Shown: positions 1 to 8,444, numbered from the stretch's first letter. The stretch is DNA of 64,000 bases from DATBDE01 sp036270095 (GCA_036270095.1 DATBDE010000048.1:10247-74246); one strand, 5' to 3'. Translations and numbers: made by a program. Notes: generated from the letters alone by a model not told the origin.

Positions 1-23
1 GCATAGCCGTCTTCGAGGTTCGC

Positions 24-29
24 TACATT
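24..29 (+). promoter_or_regulatory. Possible -10 box of the short leader transcript
   Basis: The hexamer TACATT fits the TAnnnT pattern that precedes many starts in this window. It would place transcription initiation near base 36, just before the exceptional Shine-Dalgarno sequence. No convincing -35 element is visible, partly because the window begins here. Confidence 0.3.
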
Positions 30-40
30 GCTCGGACCAG

Positions 41-56
41 AGAAAGGAGGTGGTCC
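41..56 (+). promoter_or_regulatory. Extended Shine-Dalgarno sequence
   Basis: The 16 bases AGAAAGGAGGTGGTCC match the reverse complement of the usual bacterial 16S rRNA 3' end (GGATCACCTCCTTTCT) at 15 of 16 positions, far longer than any other ribosome-binding site here. Flanking bases 33-39 (CGGACCA) and 51-57 (TGGTCCG) are perfect inverted repeats, so the purine core could lie in the loop of a 7-bp hairpin. The nearest start in frame with a short ORF is the TTG at 62, 11 bases after AGGAGG. Confidence 0.6.
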
Positions 57-61
57 GAACG

Positions 62-220
62 TTGTCAAGTCTTTGCGGGACCCTGGAGGTGTCCGGCCGC
101 TGACTTAGGTGGCTGGTCCGCGACAGCGGAATTCACACCGAGACACCAACCGGGCAGGTGCCGGGCTTTGTCCCTCCGGCCGCTCAGACCGCCTCCCCGG
201 TGAAACCAGTCGCGATGTGA
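62..220 (+). CDS. Tiny ORF (13 codons) with an open frame continuing past TGA
   Basis: From TTG 62 the frame reads 13 codons (MSSLCGTLEVSGR) to TGA at 101-103. The same frame then continues for 38 further codons, ending ...SPVKPVAM, to TGA at 218-220. The downstream part has a protein-like, balanced composition (LRWLVRDSG, HTETPTGQVPGFV). It has no obvious ATG or GTG start of its own between the two stops, and a strong terminator follows. It could be a leader peptide followed by a structured RNA, a readthrough or frameshift product, or two small ORFs. I do not recognise a family. Coding status is unproven, but the arrangement of strong SD, small ORF and terminator argues for a real transcription unit. 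Confidence 0.4.
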
Positions 221-222
221 AA

Positions 223-260
223 GAAGGGCGTCCCGAAGGTCGGGGCGCCCTTCGTCTTTC
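223..260. terminator. Bidirectional rho-independent terminator
   Basis: GAAGGGCGTCCCG (223-235) pairs with CGGGGCGCCCTTC (241-253) around a 5-base loop, giving a 13-bp stem with one G-U pair. It is followed by the T-rich GTCTTTCT on the plus strand and by CTTTC on the minus strand. It can terminate both the short plus-strand leader unit and the minus-strand gene whose stop codon is at 261. Confidence 0.8.
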
Positions 261-749
261 TCAGACCGTGCCCAGGCGCGCCGGGAGCCCTTCGAGCAGC
301 GCGACCCACTCCTCGGGCAGTGCGCGCTCCCTGGCGCCCCGGACGAGGAGCTCGACGTACTCGAGCCTGGGCGCGAGCTCGCTCGGCTCCTTGCTGACGA
401 CCTCGTACGTGACGGCGGCGTGGCGGGCGCCGTCGTCGGTCGCCACCTCGACGGTGCGCCGGCGATAGCCGCCCTCGGCCGCGAACTCCTTGGCGTCCAG
501 CGCGTCGAGGTCGGCCGCGGAGACCTCGTAGAGCGCGCCCCAGGTGGCGGCGCCGTCCGCCTCGACCACGTCGGCGGCGCCGGCCTTCCAGCGCGTCGAG
601 CGGCGCAGGAACAGCAGCGCGAAGCCGTCCAGGCGCGCCGGCGCGACGAATTGGTGGTCGGCGCACCAGTACTCCATGATGTCGGACGCCATGTTCGACC
701 CGTAGGCGAAGTACTTCGCTAGGCCGCTTCTGGGAGGTACTGCTTCCAG
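261..749 (-). CDS. Gamma-glutamylcyclotransferase-like (AIG2/GGCT fold) protein
   Basis: The product contains the hallmark N-terminal FAYGSNM motif (the YGSN loop of GGCT-like folds), then a Y-E-V segment and a basic YRR pair, matching small gamma-glutamylcyclotransferase-like proteins of about 150 residues. In the family, GGCT enzymes cyclise gamma-glutamyl peptides to 5-oxoproline; the substrate here is unknown. The start is uncertain. The first ATG lies inside the YGSNM motif, which is too late, so a non-ATG start is needed. The CTG ending at base 749 is offered here, about 10 codons before the motif and overlapping the 3' end of the HNH gene. The gene is the last in a minus-strand run and ends directly at a strong terminator. 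Confidence 0.7.
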   Translation of the reverse strand: MEAVPPRSGLAKYFAYGSNMASDIMEYWCADHQFVAPARLDGFALLFLRRSTRWKAGAADVVEADGAATWGALYEVSAADLDALDAKEFAAEGGYRRRTVEVATDDGARHAAVTYEVVSKEPSELAPRLEYVELLVRGARERALPEEWVALLEGLPARLGTV

Positions 750-1294
750 TTTTCCGGGATGGTGGGCGAGGCGACGTGGATGAAGACCTGCGGGCCCGGC
801 ATGCGCGGCTTGCGCACGGGGTGCATGCCGACCTGGCGCGGGAGGCTGTCGCCCTTGCGCCGGTTGCAGGGCGCGCACGAGGCGACGATGTTGTCCCACG
901 TGGACGACCCGCCCTTGGAGCGCGGGACGACGTGGTCGACGGTGAGGCTCGAGCGCGATCCGCAGTACTGGCAGGTCCAGCCGTCGCGGGCGAACACGGC
1001 GCGCCGGGTGATCTTGCGCCGGTGCACGTCGCGCGGCACGTGCACGTAGGTGCGCAGGCGGATGACCGCGGGGCGCGTGAGCGTCATGCGCTCGGAGTGC
1101 AGCGCCCGGTCGGCCTGCTCGATCACGTCGGCCTTGTCCTTCAGCAGGAGGACGACCGCGCGCCGAACCGTGCACACGTTGATCGGCTCATACGACGCGT
1201 TGAGGACGAGCACACGGCCACGCTCCGATCCGCGCCGCTGGTGCTCTCCGGGCGGCGCGGACCCCACTGGGCCTGGTGGTACGACCGTGGCCAT
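719..1294 (-). CDS. HNH endonuclease family protein
   Basis: A 191-residue protein with a C-terminal HNH nuclease domain. A zinc-knuckle pair C108-x2-C111 and C140-x2-C143 frames the beta-beta-alpha-metal core VDHVVPRSKGG (about 119-129) and Asn135. The N-terminal part (VLVLNASYEPINV, about 28-40) is typical of the actinobacterial stand-alone HNH family that resembles McrA-type nucleases. The cellular role is not established; it is usually chromosomal and not linked to a methylase, and none is adjacent here. The start is ATG at 1294. TACACT lies 12 bases upstream, so the 5' leader would be very short. The stop overlaps the probable start region of the GGCT-like gene. Confidence 0.85.
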   Translation of the reverse strand: MATVVPPGPVGSAPPGEHQRRGSERGRVLVLNASYEPINVCTVRRAVVLLLKDKADVIEQADRALHSERMTLTRPAVIRLRTYVHVPRDVHRRKITRRAVFARDGWTCQYCGSRSSLTVDHVVPRSKGGSSTWDNIVASCAPCNRRKGDSLPRQVGMHPVRKPRMPGPQVFIHVASPTIPENWKQYLPEAA

Positions 1295-1313
1295 GAGACG
1301 CGCGCAAGTGTAG

Positions 1314-2147
1314 CTAGGCGGCGGGATACGAGCCCAGGACCTTGAGGGTGTCGACGTGGCTGCCGACCCCCTCGAGCGCGGCCGCCACGCCGGCGTCTTC
1401 GACCCCCCCTTCGCAGTCCAGAAAGAACATGTAGCGGCCCAGCCCGACCTTGCGCGGGCGCGACTCGATCTTGGTCAGGCTGACCTCGCGCTGGGCGAAC
1501 TCGGTCAGGCAGCGAGCCAGCCAGCCGGGACGCTCGGAGCCCGCGCCCCAGAACACGACCGACGTCTTGGCCGGGCCGTCACCGGGGTGGCTTTCGCCGC
1601 GGGCGAGCCACACGAAGCGGGTCTCGTTGTCGTCGACGTCCTCGACGCCGGCGCGCAGCACGCGGCAGCCATAGAGCTCGGCCGACAGGCGCGTGCCCAG
1701 CGCCGCGGTGGGGCCGTCGCGCTCGGCCACCGTGCGTACGGCCTCGGCGGTCGAGTTGACCGCGACCACGCTGGCCTGAGGCAGCTCGGTGCGCAGGAAG
1801 CGGGCGCACTGCGCGTTGGCCTGCGGGTGGGAGAGCACGGTGGCGATCCGGTCGGTGTCGATGGCCCGGCGGGCGATCAGGCACTGGTGCACCGGGTGGA
1901 CGAACTCGCCCACGATGGCCACGCCGTCGGTCTCGAGCGCGAGCGTGTCCAGGGTGACGTTGACCGACCCCTCGAGCGAGTTCTCCATCGGGACGAAGGC
2001 GCGGTCGACGCGGCCGTCGTCGACCGCCATGACCGTGTCGTAGACGGTGGCCAGCGAGACGAGCTCGAGCGCGTCGACGCCGGGCTGGGCGACGAGCGCC
2101 TCATGCGAGAAGGTGCCCTCGGGACCGAGGTAGCCGACGCGCGTCAC
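1314..2147 (-). CDS. pheA: Prephenate dehydratase
   Basis: Monofunctional prephenate dehydratase (277 aa), converting prephenate to phenylpyruvate in phenylalanine synthesis. The catalytic PDT domain spans about 3-180: it opens with GYLGPEGTFSHEA, has ENSLEG at 55-60, and the essential TRF motif within NETRF at 174-178 (Thr176). A regulatory ACT domain follows (about 195-270) with the ESRP motif at 228-231 that binds phenylalanine in the family, so feedback inhibition is expected. The start is GTG, which shares GTGA with the stop of the upstream DUF4446 gene, indicating translational coupling. There is no chorismate mutase fusion, as is usual in Gram-positives. Confidence 0.95.
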   Translation of the reverse strand: MTRVGYLGPEGTFSHEALVAQPGVDALELVSLATVYDTVMAVDDGRVDRAFVPMENSLEGSVNVTLDTLALETDGVAIVGEFVHPVHQCLIARRAIDTDRIATVLSHPQANAQCARFLRTELPQASVVAVNSTAEAVRTVAERDGPTAALGTRLSAELYGCRVLRAGVEDVDDNETRFVWLARGESHPGDGPAKTSVVFWGAGSERPGWLARCLTEFAQREVSLTKIESRPRKVGLGRYMFFLDCEGGVEDAGVAAALEGVGSHVDTLKVLGSYPAA

Positions 2148-2677
2148 GCGCGCTCGGCGGCCGGCTCCTGCCGAGGCGGGGGCTCGGCGAGGGCCAGCCG
2201 GACGGCCTCGGCCTCCTCGGGCGAGAGGTCGATCTCGCCGCGGCCGTTGTGCACCTGCTTGGCGTACAGGCGCGCCTGGTCGCGGTGGTGGATCGAGGAC
2301 AGGACCACGCCGGAGCGGTGGGCGTCGAGCAGGGCGATCGAGGTCGACTGGCGCCCCGACATCTCGCCGTAGGCGTCGTAGCGCACGAGGGCCCGGTAGG
2401 CGATGGCGCCGTCGAGCCGGTGCTCGGCCACGTCCATGCGGTCGTGGAGCTTGGCCGCGACGTCGTCGACCCACTCGTGCAGGCCGCGGAACTGCTCGGT
2501 GATGTCGGCGGCATGGGTCACGAGGTCTCGCGCCCCGAGGTCGCCGAGCACCGCCCGCTGGGCGTTGCGCACGGTCCGCAGCCGTACCGCGAGCACGATC
2601 GCGAGGATGAGCGCGACGACGGCGACGCCCGCCGCAGCAAGCGCGACGATGCCCGTGGTGCCCGAGAGGTCGTCCAC
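2144..2677 (-). CDS. DUF4446 family membrane-anchored protein
   Basis: A 177-residue protein with one N-terminal transmembrane helix (about 9-32), a predicted helical segment with heptad-like spacing (about 35-85), and a C-terminal soluble domain containing the DUF4446 signature (RYDAYGEMSGRQSTSIALLD and a following SSIHHRDQARLYAK). The function is unknown. In many Firmicutes and Actinomycetota it lies near chromosome-partitioning or aromatic amino-acid genes; here it overlaps pheA by 4 bases. A TATCCT box (minus strand, 2691-2686) ends 8 bases before the GTG start, suggesting a leaderless or near-leaderless mRNA. Confidence 0.8.
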   Translation of the reverse strand: MDDLSGTTGIVALAAAGVAVVALILAIVLAVRLRTVRNAQRAVLGDLGARDLVTHAADITEQFRGLHEWVDDVAAKLHDRMDVAEHRLDGAIAYRALVRYDAYGEMSGRQSTSIALLDAHRSGVVLSSIHHRDQARLYAKQVHNGRGEIDLSPEEAEAVRLALAEPPPRQEPAAERA

Positions 2678-2794
2678 GGACGAGCAGGATACGAAGGATC
2701 CAGGCGATCACCATGCGGGTCCGGCACCGCCGACGCGCGGGGTGCAGCGCCCCTGCGACAGGTCGCCGAGGCCGCGAAGGTAAAGATTTGCCAG

Positions 2795-3892
2795 CTACTT
2801 CGTGAAGACGGCCGGGAACGACTGCGTGTTGTTGTCGACCTTCTTCTCGCCCGCCACCGGCTTGACCGTCGCCTTGATGGTCACCGGCTGGCCGGTCGGC
2901 GGCGCGGTGGTCAGCGCGAGCTCGGCCGAGCCCGACTGGCCCGCGGTCGTGTTGACCGTCTTCGTCAGGTTGATCGGTGCGCCGGCGCCGGTGATCGAGA
3001 TCTGGATCTGGACGTTCTTCTCGTCGTTCTCGCCCGAGTTCGTGTAGTTGACGGTGAATGTCGGGGGCGGGCTCGACGGGATGCGGTTGGCCGAGTCGGC
3101 CGAGAGGTCGGTGCCGCCCACGCTGACCGAGTCCAGGCTGTGGCCGTGCACGCCCGGCGCCGCCTTGCCGGACGCGGTGGTGGTGCCGCCGGCGCCGCTC
3201 AGGCGCTGCGTGACGACGTTCTTGTCCAGCCAGCTCAGCGGGTCGCCCAGGAAGCGGCTCTGCGCGATGCGCTGGCCGCCGATGCCGTTGTCGTCCAGTG
3301 CCTTGGCGATCAGCGGCGCCACGCGCAGCGAGTAGATCACGTCGGAGGCGAGAAAGGCCTGCATCTGGCCGGTTATCTGCGCGATCGCGGGGCCGGAGCT
3401 GGAGGCCTGCTTGCTCAGCGCCGCCGGCAGCTCGGAGGCGATCTTGGTCAGGGCGTCGCGGCGCAGTTCGAGGGTGAGGATGAAGTCCTGCTGGGCCTGC
3501 TTCATCTCGTCGGGCACGTCGAGCTTCTTGGCCGCCTCGACCTGCTGCTCGGCGTCGCCGCGCAGGGCGTTGACCTGCACCTGCAGGTTCTGCGGGTTGC
3601 TCCCGCCCGTCGAGAGGTCCTTGAACAGCTGCGTGCCGGCCTGGTCGGACTGGGTGACGATCCGCCCCGAGTCCGTGTTGTAGCTCTTGAGCGCGTCCTC
3701 CTTCTGCGAGGAGAGGCAGCCCTGGATGAGGACGATGAGCAGGATGACGACGACCAGGCCGACGCCGCCGGCCACCAGCCGGCGGACGAAGACCCGTTGC
3801 TCCTCGGGCGTACGGCCGCTGCTGCGGCGTGGCCGCGTGGCGGTGCCGCCGCCCTCGCGGCTGGGCTCGTCACCCTCGTCGAAGAAGGACAC
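2795..3892 (-). CDS. Single-pass membrane protein with a CARDB/Ig-like C-terminal domain
   Basis: About 365 residues. A charged cytoplasmic N-terminus (about 1-35) is followed by one transmembrane helix ending in a cysteine (VVVILLIVLIQGC), a helical middle region of about 150 residues, and a C-terminal beta-rich domain with NYTNSGENDEKNVQIQISI, resembling CARDB or other Ig-like adhesion modules. I chose GTG 3892 because AGGAGC lies 6 bases upstream and the protein then begins just before the membrane helix. It is probably an extracytoplasmic protein anchored in the membrane. No enzymatic motif is seen and the role is unknown. It is transcribed divergently from the kinase operon. Confidence 0.7.
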   Translation of the reverse strand: MSFFDEGDEPSREGGGTATRPRRSSGRTPEEQRVFVRRLVAGGVGLVVVILLIVLIQGCLSSQKEDALKSYNTDSGRIVTQSDQAGTQLFKDLSTGGSNPQNLQVQVNALRGDAEQQVEAAKKLDVPDEMKQAQQDFILTLELRRDALTKIASELPAALSKQASSSGPAIAQITGQMQAFLASDVIYSLRVAPLIAKALDDNGIGGQRIAQSRFLGDPLSWLDKNVVTQRLSGAGGTTTASGKAAPGVHGHSLDSVSVGGTDLSADSANRIPSSPPPTFTVNYTNSGENDEKNVQIQISITGAGAPINLTKTVNTTAGQSGSAELALTTAPPTGQPVTIKATVKPVAGEKKVDNNTQSFPAVFTK

Positions 3893-3999
3893 GATCTTGC
3901 TCCTGGTACATGAACCCGCCGCCCCAGTATGGCGCTCGGTCTGGCTGTCATTCGCCGCCAACTGCAGGGAGCCTTCATGTCTCGTGGAATCCTGGCGGG

Positions 4000-5925
4000 G
4001 TGGATCCGACCGAGGTCCTTCCGACCGAACCCCTTCACACCGCCCCGGCGATGCAGCCGTCGGCCCTCGTCCTGGGCCGTTATCGGCTCGAGCAACGCCT
4101 GGGCGCGGGCGGCTTCGGCGTGGTCTGGCGCGCGCGCGACGAGCGGCTCGAGCGGCCGGTCGCGGTCAAGGTCATGCCCCACCGCAAGGGCATGGGCAAG
4201 CGAGCCGAGCGCGAGGCCCTGGCGGCCGCCCGCCTGAACCATCCCGCCATCGTCACCCTCTACGAGGCGGGCAGCGACGGCGACGCCGCCTACCTGGTCT
4301 CCGAGCTGGTCGAGGGCGAGGCGCTCGACGACCTGCTCGCCGCCGGCGCGCTGTCGGACCGCGACATCGCCCGCATCGGCGCCGCGCTGGCCGCCGCACT
4401 CGACCATGCCCATAGCCACGGCGTCATCCACCGCGACGTCAAGCCCGGCAACGTCATCGTCCCCAGCGCGCCCCACGGCGAGGCGTCCCTGGCCAAGCTC
4501 ACCGACTTCGGCGTCGCCCGCCTGGTCGGCGACGACCCGCTCACGCGCACGAGCGACATCGTGGGCACGCTCGCCTACATGGCACCCGAGCAGGCCGAGG
4601 GCGAAGAGGTCGGGGCCGAGGCCGACCTGTACTCGCTCGGCCTCGTCGTCTACGAGGCGCTGACCGGGGTCAACCCGGTGCGCGGGGGCGGCCCGGCCGC
4701 GACCGCGCGACGCCTGGGCGAGCCGCTTCCGGCGATCCGAAGGGTGCGGCGGGATCTTCCTCGCGAGCTCGCCGGCGCCCTCGACCGCGCCGTGCGCCCG
4801 TACCCGGAGGAGCGCGGCTCGCTGCCCGAGCTCGGGGCGGTCCTGGCCGGGTCGGTGCGCGTGCTCGACGACGAGCCCGGCACCGTGGCCCCGAGCGTGT
4901 TCGAGGCCCCGCGCGTGTGGCGCGAGCCCAAGCCGCCGCCGGCGCCCGAGCGCGCCCCCGAGCGTCCGGTCCCCCCGCCGCCGTCGGGCACCGTCCCCTA
5001 TCCGGCGGGCGCGCCTGCCGCGCCGCCGCCGCTCGCCGCGCCGCCCGGCTACGCCGCGTTGCCGCCGGGTGCCGCGCCCGGCGCCCCGTTCGCGCCCGAG
5101 CCCCCGCGGCGCCGCCGGCGCACCGTGCTCGAGCGCATCGTCGCCGCCGTGGGCGCGGCCGGCCTGACCGCGCTGGGCGCCGCCGCCTACCCCACGACGC
5201 TGCCGATCCCGATCGCAGCGCTGGCCGCCGGCATCGGCGTGGTCGTCTTCCTGCTCCCGCGACTGGGCTGGATGACCGCAGCGGTAGGGGCCGTCGGCGT
5301 GGCGGCCGCGCAGTCCGACGGCGCGGGTGTCGGCGTGGCCATCGTGCTCGCCGCCGCGCTGTTCCCGGTGCCGTTCCTGCTCTGGCGCGCCCCCGCGTGG
5401 TGGTCGGTGCCGGTGGTGGCGCCGCTGCTCGGACTGGTCTCGCTGGCGGGCGCGTTCCCCGCGCTGGCGGGCCAGGCCAGCACCGGCTGGCGCCGGGCGG
5501 TGGTCGGCGCGCTGGGCGCGTGGTGGCTCTTGCTGGCCGAGCCGCTGGCGGCCCGGACCCTCCTGCTCGGCCGCGCGCCCGGCGTGCGCCCGCACGGCGA
5601 GTGGGCGGGATCGGCGAGCGCCGTGGTCGAGCACGCGCTGCGCCCGCTGGCGACCTCCGGAGCGGTGGCGATCATCGCGCTGTGGGCGTTCGCCGCCTTC
5701 GTGCTGCCCTACCTGATCCGCGGGCGGGCCGGCATCGCCGCCGCCGCCGTAGGCGCCGCGGTGTGGGCGGTGGGGCTCGCCGGGGGCACGGCCCTGATCG
5801 CCAACGCCGTCCACACCCACGCCGGAACCTCGACCGCCGCGCTCCTCGGCGCCGCCCTGGCGGCCCCGCTGGCACTGGTCGCAACCGCGGCCCGAGCGCG
5901 GTCTCGCTCGCCGGACGTTTCGTAG
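4000..5925 (+). CDS. Serine/threonine protein kinase with multi-pass membrane C-terminus
   Basis: A Hanks-type kinase domain occupies about 25-300: glycine loop GAGGFG, Lys57 (AVKVM), catalytic HRD at 144-146, DFG at about 169-171, and APE in YMAPEQAEG. A long Ala/Pro-rich linker follows, then roughly seven to eight hydrophobic helices (about 395-635). PASTA domains are absent, so the sensor part is the polytopic membrane region. The GTG start at 4000 keeps a short DPTEVLPTE extension; ATG 4051 directly before the kinase domain is an alternative. It heads the fhaA-pknB operon, the position of pknA-like kinases in other Actinomycetota, but it is not a plain pknA. FHA proteins encoded next door are expected phospho-targets. 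Confidence 0.85.
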   Translation: MDPTEVLPTEPLHTAPAMQPSALVLGRYRLEQRLGAGGFGVVWRARDERLERPVAVKVMPHRKGMGKRAEREALAAARLNHPAIVTLYEAGSDGDAAYLVSELVEGEALDDLLAAGALSDRDIARIGAALAAALDHAHSHGVIHRDVKPGNVIVPSAPHGEASLAKLTDFGVARLVGDDPLTRTSDIVGTLAYMAPEQAEGEEVGAEADLYSLGLVVYEALTGVNPVRGGGPAATARRLGEPLPAIRRVRRDLPRELAGALDRAVRPYPEERGSLPELGAVLAGSVRVLDDEPGTVAPSVFEAPRVWREPKPPPAPERAPERPVPPPPSGTVPYPAGAPAAPPPLAAPPGYAALPPGAAPGAPFAPEPPRRRRRTVLERIVAAVGAAGLTALGAAAYPTTLPIPIAALAAGIGVVVFLLPRLGWMTAAVGAVGVAAAQSDGAGVGVAIVLAAALFPVPFLLWRAPAWWSVPVVAPLLGLVSLAGAFPALAGQASTGWRRAVVGALGAWWLLLAEPLAARTLLLGRAPGVRPHGEWAGSASAVVEHALRPLATSGAVAIIALWAFAAFVLPYLIRGRAGIAAAAVGAAVWAVGLAGGTALIANAVHTHAGTSTAALLGAALAAPLALVATAARARSRSPDVS

Positions 5926-5946
5926 CATGGCCGGGGGTCTAACCCC

Positions 5947-6717
5947 ATGAGCGTGCTGAAGAGCCTGGAAAGCCGACTCGCCGGCCTCGTGGAGGGCACG
6001 TTCTCGCGCGCATTCCGCTCCGAGGTTCGCCCCGTCGAGATCGCGCGCAAACTCGCCCGCGAGATGGAGGAGCACAAGTCGATCTCCGTCTCGCGGGTAT
6101 ACGTGCCCAACGAGTACGCCGTGTACCTGTCGCCACAGGACCGCGAACGGTTCGAGGGCTACGAGGAGGCGTTGACCAAGGAGCTGGCGGGCTACCTGCT
6201 CGAGCACGCCCGCTCCGAGCGCTTCGCCCTCGTCTCGCGGCCTGTCGTGGAGTTCCGCACCGATGAGCGCCTCAACCTTGGAGAATTCGGCATCCAGGCC
6301 CGCCTCGTCCAGCCTCCCGAGAAGGAGGAGGTCGCGCCGCGCCAGGCCGAGCGCGGCAACACCATGATCTACTCGACCGCGGGCCGCGTCCGCGAGCCGC
6401 TGGAGGAGCGCACGGTGGCCCCGGAGCCGCGCCAGGGCACGCTGTTGCTCAACGGCCGGCGCATCGTGCTCGGGCCGGGGGGCGTGACGCTCGGGCGCTC
6501 GCGCGACTGCGAGATCGTCCTCGACGACGCCAACGTCTCGCGCAAGCACGCCGCGGTGCAGCCGCACGCCGCGTCCACCTACGGGTGGGCGGTGGCCGAC
6601 CTCGGCTCGACCAACGGAACCAAGCTCAACGGCCGCCGCGTGGACGAGCCCACGCCCCTCGAGCCCGGCGACCGCATCGAGGTTGGGACCACGGAGCTTC
6701 GCTTCGAGCTGGAGTGA
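5947..6717 (+). CDS. fhaA: FHA domain protein FhaA
   Basis: A 256-residue protein with an N-terminal DUF3662 domain (about 1-115, starting MSVLKSLESRLAGLVEGTFS) and a C-terminal FHA domain (about 170-255) with the phosphothreonine-binding GRSRDC loop, SRKHA and GSTNGTKLNG motifs. In mycobacteria FhaA is a substrate of PknB and restrains peptidoglycan synthesis through MviN; that role is transferred by analogy. The fold order and gene position match exactly. The linker between domains contains TMIYST, a plausible kinase target threonine. The start follows the kinase stop by 21 bases, with a GGGGG run as a weak SD. Confidence 0.9.
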   Translation: MSVLKSLESRLAGLVEGTFSRAFRSEVRPVEIARKLAREMEEHKSISVSRVYVPNEYAVYLSPQDRERFEGYEEALTKELAGYLLEHARSERFALVSRPVVEFRTDERLNLGEFGIQARLVQPPEKEEVAPRQAERGNTMIYSTAGRVREPLEERTVAPEPRQGTLLLNGRRIVLGPGGVTLGRSRDCEIVLDDANVSRKHAAVQPHAASTYGWAVADLGSTNGTKLNGRRVDEPTPLEPGDRIEVGTTELRFELE

Positions 6718-7220
6718 CCGTGGCCGTCCTCGAGCCGGTCTCCGTCGGACTCAAGTTCGCCTTCTTGGTGGTGCTCTACCTGTTCCTGCTCTGGGTCGTG
6801 CGCTCGTCGCTGAAGGACCTGCGCCGCGACCCGCGCGCGCAGGCTGCGCAGAGCCGGCCCGCGCCCTCGGACGCCACCGCGCTGCACTCGGCCGCGGAAG
6901 GACTCGGCCCCGGGCGGATCGAAGAGACCGAGGCGCTGCTCCGCGTCGAGCAGGCACCCGGGCTCGAGTCCGGCGCGGCCTTCGACCTCGTCGGCGGCGC
7001 CGTGCTGGGGCGTGGCGACGCGGTCGACATCCACCTGGAGGATCCTTTCGCCTCGACCCATCACGCCCGCATCTCGTGGGAAGGGTCGACGGTCATGATC
7101 GAGGACCTGGGGTCCACCAACGGCACCTACCTGAACGGCGACCCGCTCGACGGCCCGGCGCCCCTGCACGTGGGCGACCGGATCCGCATCGGCGACAGCG
7201 AGTTCTCCCTGGCCACCTAG
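6714..7220 (+). CDS. fhaB: FHA domain membrane protein FhaB (FipA-type)
   Basis: About 168 residues with one N-terminal transmembrane helix (about 12-31, FAFLVVLYLFLLWVV), a short linker and a C-terminal FHA domain (about 85-165; GRGDAVDIHLEDPFASTHHA, then GSTNGTYLNG). This matches mycobacterial FhaB/FipA, which reads the phosphorylation state of division proteins. GTG 6714 overlaps the fhaA stop as GTGA; GTG 6720 is an in-frame alternative. The stop codon abuts the pstP start with no gap, so the operon is tightly coupled. Confidence 0.88.
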   Translation: MTVAVLEPVSVGLKFAFLVVLYLFLLWVVRSSLKDLRRDPRAQAAQSRPAPSDATALHSAAEGLGPGRIEETEALLRVEQAPGLESGAAFDLVGGAVLGRGDAVDIHLEDPFASTHHARISWEGSTVMIEDLGSTNGTYLNGDPLDGPAPLHVGDRIRIGDSEFSLAT

Positions 7221-8444
7221 ATGCTTCGCGTCGCCGACTACTTCGCCGACTCCGACACCGGGCGCGCCCGCCGGGCCAACGAGGACGCCTTCTACGCGCA
7301 CGCGCCGGTGTTCGCGGTGGCCGATGGGATGGGTGGCGCGCAGGCAGGCGAGGTGGCGTCGCGCACCGTGGTTGACCGCTTGCGGCGCGGACTGCCCGAC
7401 GGCGGCTCGCCCGAGGAGCGCCTGGCGCTGCTGGCCGAGGAGGCCAACGACCTCATCCACCGCAAGGCGGCCGAGGACGAGCAGCGTGCCGGCATGGGCA
7501 CGACGCTGACCGCGGCCTACGTGGACGAGGATGCGGTGTCGTTTGGCCACGTGGGCGACTCGCGCGCCTACCTGTTCCGCGACGACAAGCTGCAGCAGCT
7601 CACCAACGACCACTCGCTCGTGGGCGAGATGGTCCGCCGCGGCAAGCTCACCGCCGAGCAGGCCGAGGAGCACCCGCAGCGCTCGATCATCACCCGCGCG
7701 CTCGGCCCCGAGCCCGTGGTCGAGGTCGACCACATGACGACGTTCGCGCGCGACGGCGACCTGTTCCTGCTCTGCTCGGACGGGCTGACGTCGATGATCG
7801 GCGACGACGCGATCGAGCGGGTCCTGCGCGCGGGTCCCGACCTGGCGACCGCCGGCCACGCCCTCATCGACGCCGCCAACGCTGCGGGCGGGCGCGACAA
7901 CATCACGGTGATCCTGTTCCGGGTCGAGGACGTCGGTGGTCGCCGCCAGACCGACCAGGCCACGGTCGTGGGCGAGGACGCACCGCGGGCCGAGGACGTG
8001 CGCGCCGCCGCCGCCGCCCAGGAGACCACCGCCACTGCCACGGTCGCCCCGCCGGAGACCACGACGCAGCCGGCGTCGCGGGCGCCCAAGCAGCCACTCC
8101 CGCCCGGGGCCACCGCCCCGCCCCAGCGCCGGCGCAGGCGGCGGCTCCCGTTCGCGCTCGTGGCCGTCGTCGCCGTCGTCGCCGTCCTCCTCGTGGCCGG
8201 GTACTTGGCCAGTCGCGCCGTGTTCTTCGTCGGAACGGATTCCGACGGCGTCGTGACGATCTACCAAGGCCTCCCCTACGAGCTGCCCTTCGGGCTCAAG
8301 CTCTACGAGCGCTACTACAGCTCCGGCGTGGTGGCGGCGCAGGTGCCGAACAGCCGCCGGCGTACGCTGCTGGACAACGAGCTGCGCTCGCGCAGCGATG
8401 CCACCGACCTGGTGCGCCAGCTCGAAACCGGGCAGCTTCGATGA
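7221..8444 (+). CDS. pstP: PP2C-type Ser/Thr phosphatase PstP
   Basis: A 407-residue metal-dependent protein phosphatase that reverses the neighbouring kinases. The PP2C domain (about 5-235) shows the standard motif series: RRANEDA, VADGMGG (metal Asp), GTTLTAAYV, GDSRAYLF, LLCSDGLT and GRDNITVILF. An Ala/Thr/Pro-rich juxtamembrane linker (about 240-310) leads to one transmembrane helix (about 312-332) and a roughly 70-residue extracytoplasmic tail with no recognised domain. Architecture, size and operon position match actinobacterial PstP. Confidence 0.94.
   Translation: MLRVADYFADSDTGRARRANEDAFYAHAPVFAVADGMGGAQAGEVASRTVVDRLRRGLPDGGSPEERLALLAEEANDLIHRKAAEDEQRAGMGTTLTAAYVDEDAVSFGHVGDSRAYLFRDDKLQQLTNDHSLVGEMVRRGKLTAEQAEEHPQRSIITRALGPEPVVEVDHMTTFARDGDLFLLCSDGLTSMIGDDAIERVLRAGPDLATAGHALIDAANAAGGRDNITVILFRVEDVGGRRQTDQATVVGEDAPRAEDVRAAAAAQETTATATVAPPETTTQPASRAPKQPLPPGATAPPQRRRRRRLPFALVAVVAVVAVLLVAGYLASRAVFFVGTDSDGVVTIYQGLPYELPFGLKLYERYYSSGVVAAQVPNSRRRTLLDNELRSRSDATDLVRQLETGQLR

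Noticed and set aside
1..260. Possible tRNA or rRNA fragment because of the 16S-like sequence at 41-56.
   Set aside because: The match is complementary to, not part of, the 16S 3' end and no tRNA-like T-loop or CCA-bearing fold is seen.
3502..6567. Very long minus-strand open frame (over 1,000 codons) opposite the kinase and fhaA genes.
   Set aside because: Its composition is Arg/Gly/Ala/Pro-rich noise typical of the antisense of GC-rich genes, with no domain motif; the plus-strand genes carry clear family signatures.
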